This document shows positions 63,808 through 64,000 of a stretch of DNA of 64,000 nucleotides, in pieces. The number at the start of each line of letters is the position of its first letter. Within the stretch, counting starts at the first letter, position 1. The stretch spans positions 62,001 to 126,000 of the forward strand of contig NZ_JYKY01000006.1 of the NCBI RefSeq assembly GCF_001042985.1. The letters are read 5' to 3'. The translations under genes and the position numbers were made by a program. Below the pieces are notes generated by a model. The model did not search any database, had not been told where the DNA came from, and worked only from the letters and a program-made list of their open reading frames with translations. The stretch is from Pseudomonas lundensis (GTDB lineage Bacteria > Pseudomonadota > Gammaproteobacteria > Pseudomonadales > Pseudomonadaceae).

Positions 63808-63869
63808 TCAGGCGGTGCGAAAAGCTTTCGGCTTTTCATACCGCCTGACACAATCGCCCCACCTTTTTT
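63808..63869 (+). terminator. Nested hairpin with T-run after the 43-aa ORF
   Basis: An outer stem TCAGGCGGT / ACCGCCTGA (63808-63816, 63839-63847) encloses an inner stem GAAAAGC / GCTTTTC (63819-63825, 63831-63837). A run of six Ts follows at 63864-63869, some distance downstream. The distance of the T-run weakens the call. Confidence 0.5.
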
Positions 63870-63887
63870 ACTCCCCCGGATTACAGC

Positions 63888-64000
63888 GTGACTGACTCTT
63901 TCGACGACACCCAAGCCAGCGTACTGATCGGCACCGCCGAGCAAATGATCGTGCTATGGGATCGCCTCACACCGGAAAAACAAGCCACCCTGCTCCAGCG
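63888..64000 (+). CDS. Start of an unidentified gene, cut by the window end
   Basis: From a GTG at 63888 the frame is open to the window edge: VTDSFDDTQASVLIGTAEQM, continuing with IVLWDRLTPEKQATLLQR. The helical, acidic start looks like a real protein, but 37 residues are too few to name it. The ribosome site is weak (CCGGA). Confidence 0.45.
   Translation, partial: MTDSFDDTQASVLIGTAEQMIVLWDRLTPEKQATLLQ

Overview
The window looks like a Pseudomonas chromosome, most like the P. fluorescens / P. putida side of the genus. It is GC-rich, and almost all of it is a polar-flagellum and chemotaxis supercluster carrying Pseudomonas-type regulators (FleQ, FleS/FleR, FleN, FlhF, MotC/MotD, HptB-HsbR-HsbA). 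A cytochrome c maturation operon lies on one side and the phhRABC phenylalanine catabolic locus on the other. In P. aeruginosa PAO1 the flagellar genes are split between separate regions; here they form one nearly continuous minus-strand block. No tRNA, rRNA, CRISPR array or insertion sequence was seen.

Layout by coordinate. 1-5091 (minus): ccmABCDEF and the start of ccmG/dsbE. 5283-7762 (plus): a second FliK-like protein, a free-standing FlhB C-terminal-domain protein, and a type 1 isopentenyl-diphosphate isomerase. 7802-22162 (minus, transcribed from high to low coordinates): flhA, flhF, fleN, fliA, cheY, cheZ, cheA, cheB, motC, motD, a ParC-type ATPase, a ParP-type CheW-domain protein, cheW and fipA (DUF2802). 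22260-24828: an accessory patch between flhA and flhB. It holds a small unknown protein behind a strongly structured leader, an unknown 189-aa protein, and a plus-strand RHS-core fragment with an AT-rich unknown C-terminal domain. 24863-40114 (minus): flhB, fliRQPONML, fliK, hptB, hsbR, hsbA, fliJ, fliI, fliH, fliG, fliF, fliE. 40299-49050: fleR, fleS, fleQ, fliT, fliS, fliD, flaG, fliC. 49309-50235: a FabH-like ketoacyl synthase. 50601-58997: flgL, K, J, I, H, G, F; flgBCDE are not in the window. 59230-63470: phhR diverging from phhA-phhB-phhC, then a 43-aa ORF and the start of another gene.

The regulatory hierarchy can be read from the DNA. RpoN (-24/-12, GG-N10-GC) promoters stand about 50-65 bp upstream of fleS, fliE, fliK, fliL, flhA and flgF. 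FliA (sigma-28) promoters lie upstream of fliC, upstream of cheA (inside the end of cheZ) and upstream of parP. The fleQ control region carries two FleQ-box-like sequences. FleQ with RpoN would switch on the basal body, export gate, FlhF/FleN polar placement and FleSR. FliA would then drive filament and chemotaxis genes, with FleN restraining FleQ.

Items most worth a second look: (i) the two-part structured leader upstream of the 89-aa ORF at 22327-22596; (ii) the RHS fragment with an AT-rich tip and no immunity gene downstream; (iii) the FliK-like / FlhB-C-like pair beside ccm; (iv) four copies of an EFExLLDxLHGKG peptide in the CheA linker, in an operon that also encodes ParC/ParP; (v) PhhR with altered GAFTGA and Walker B motifs. 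All functional statements are by recognition of protein families from the sequence; no database search was run.
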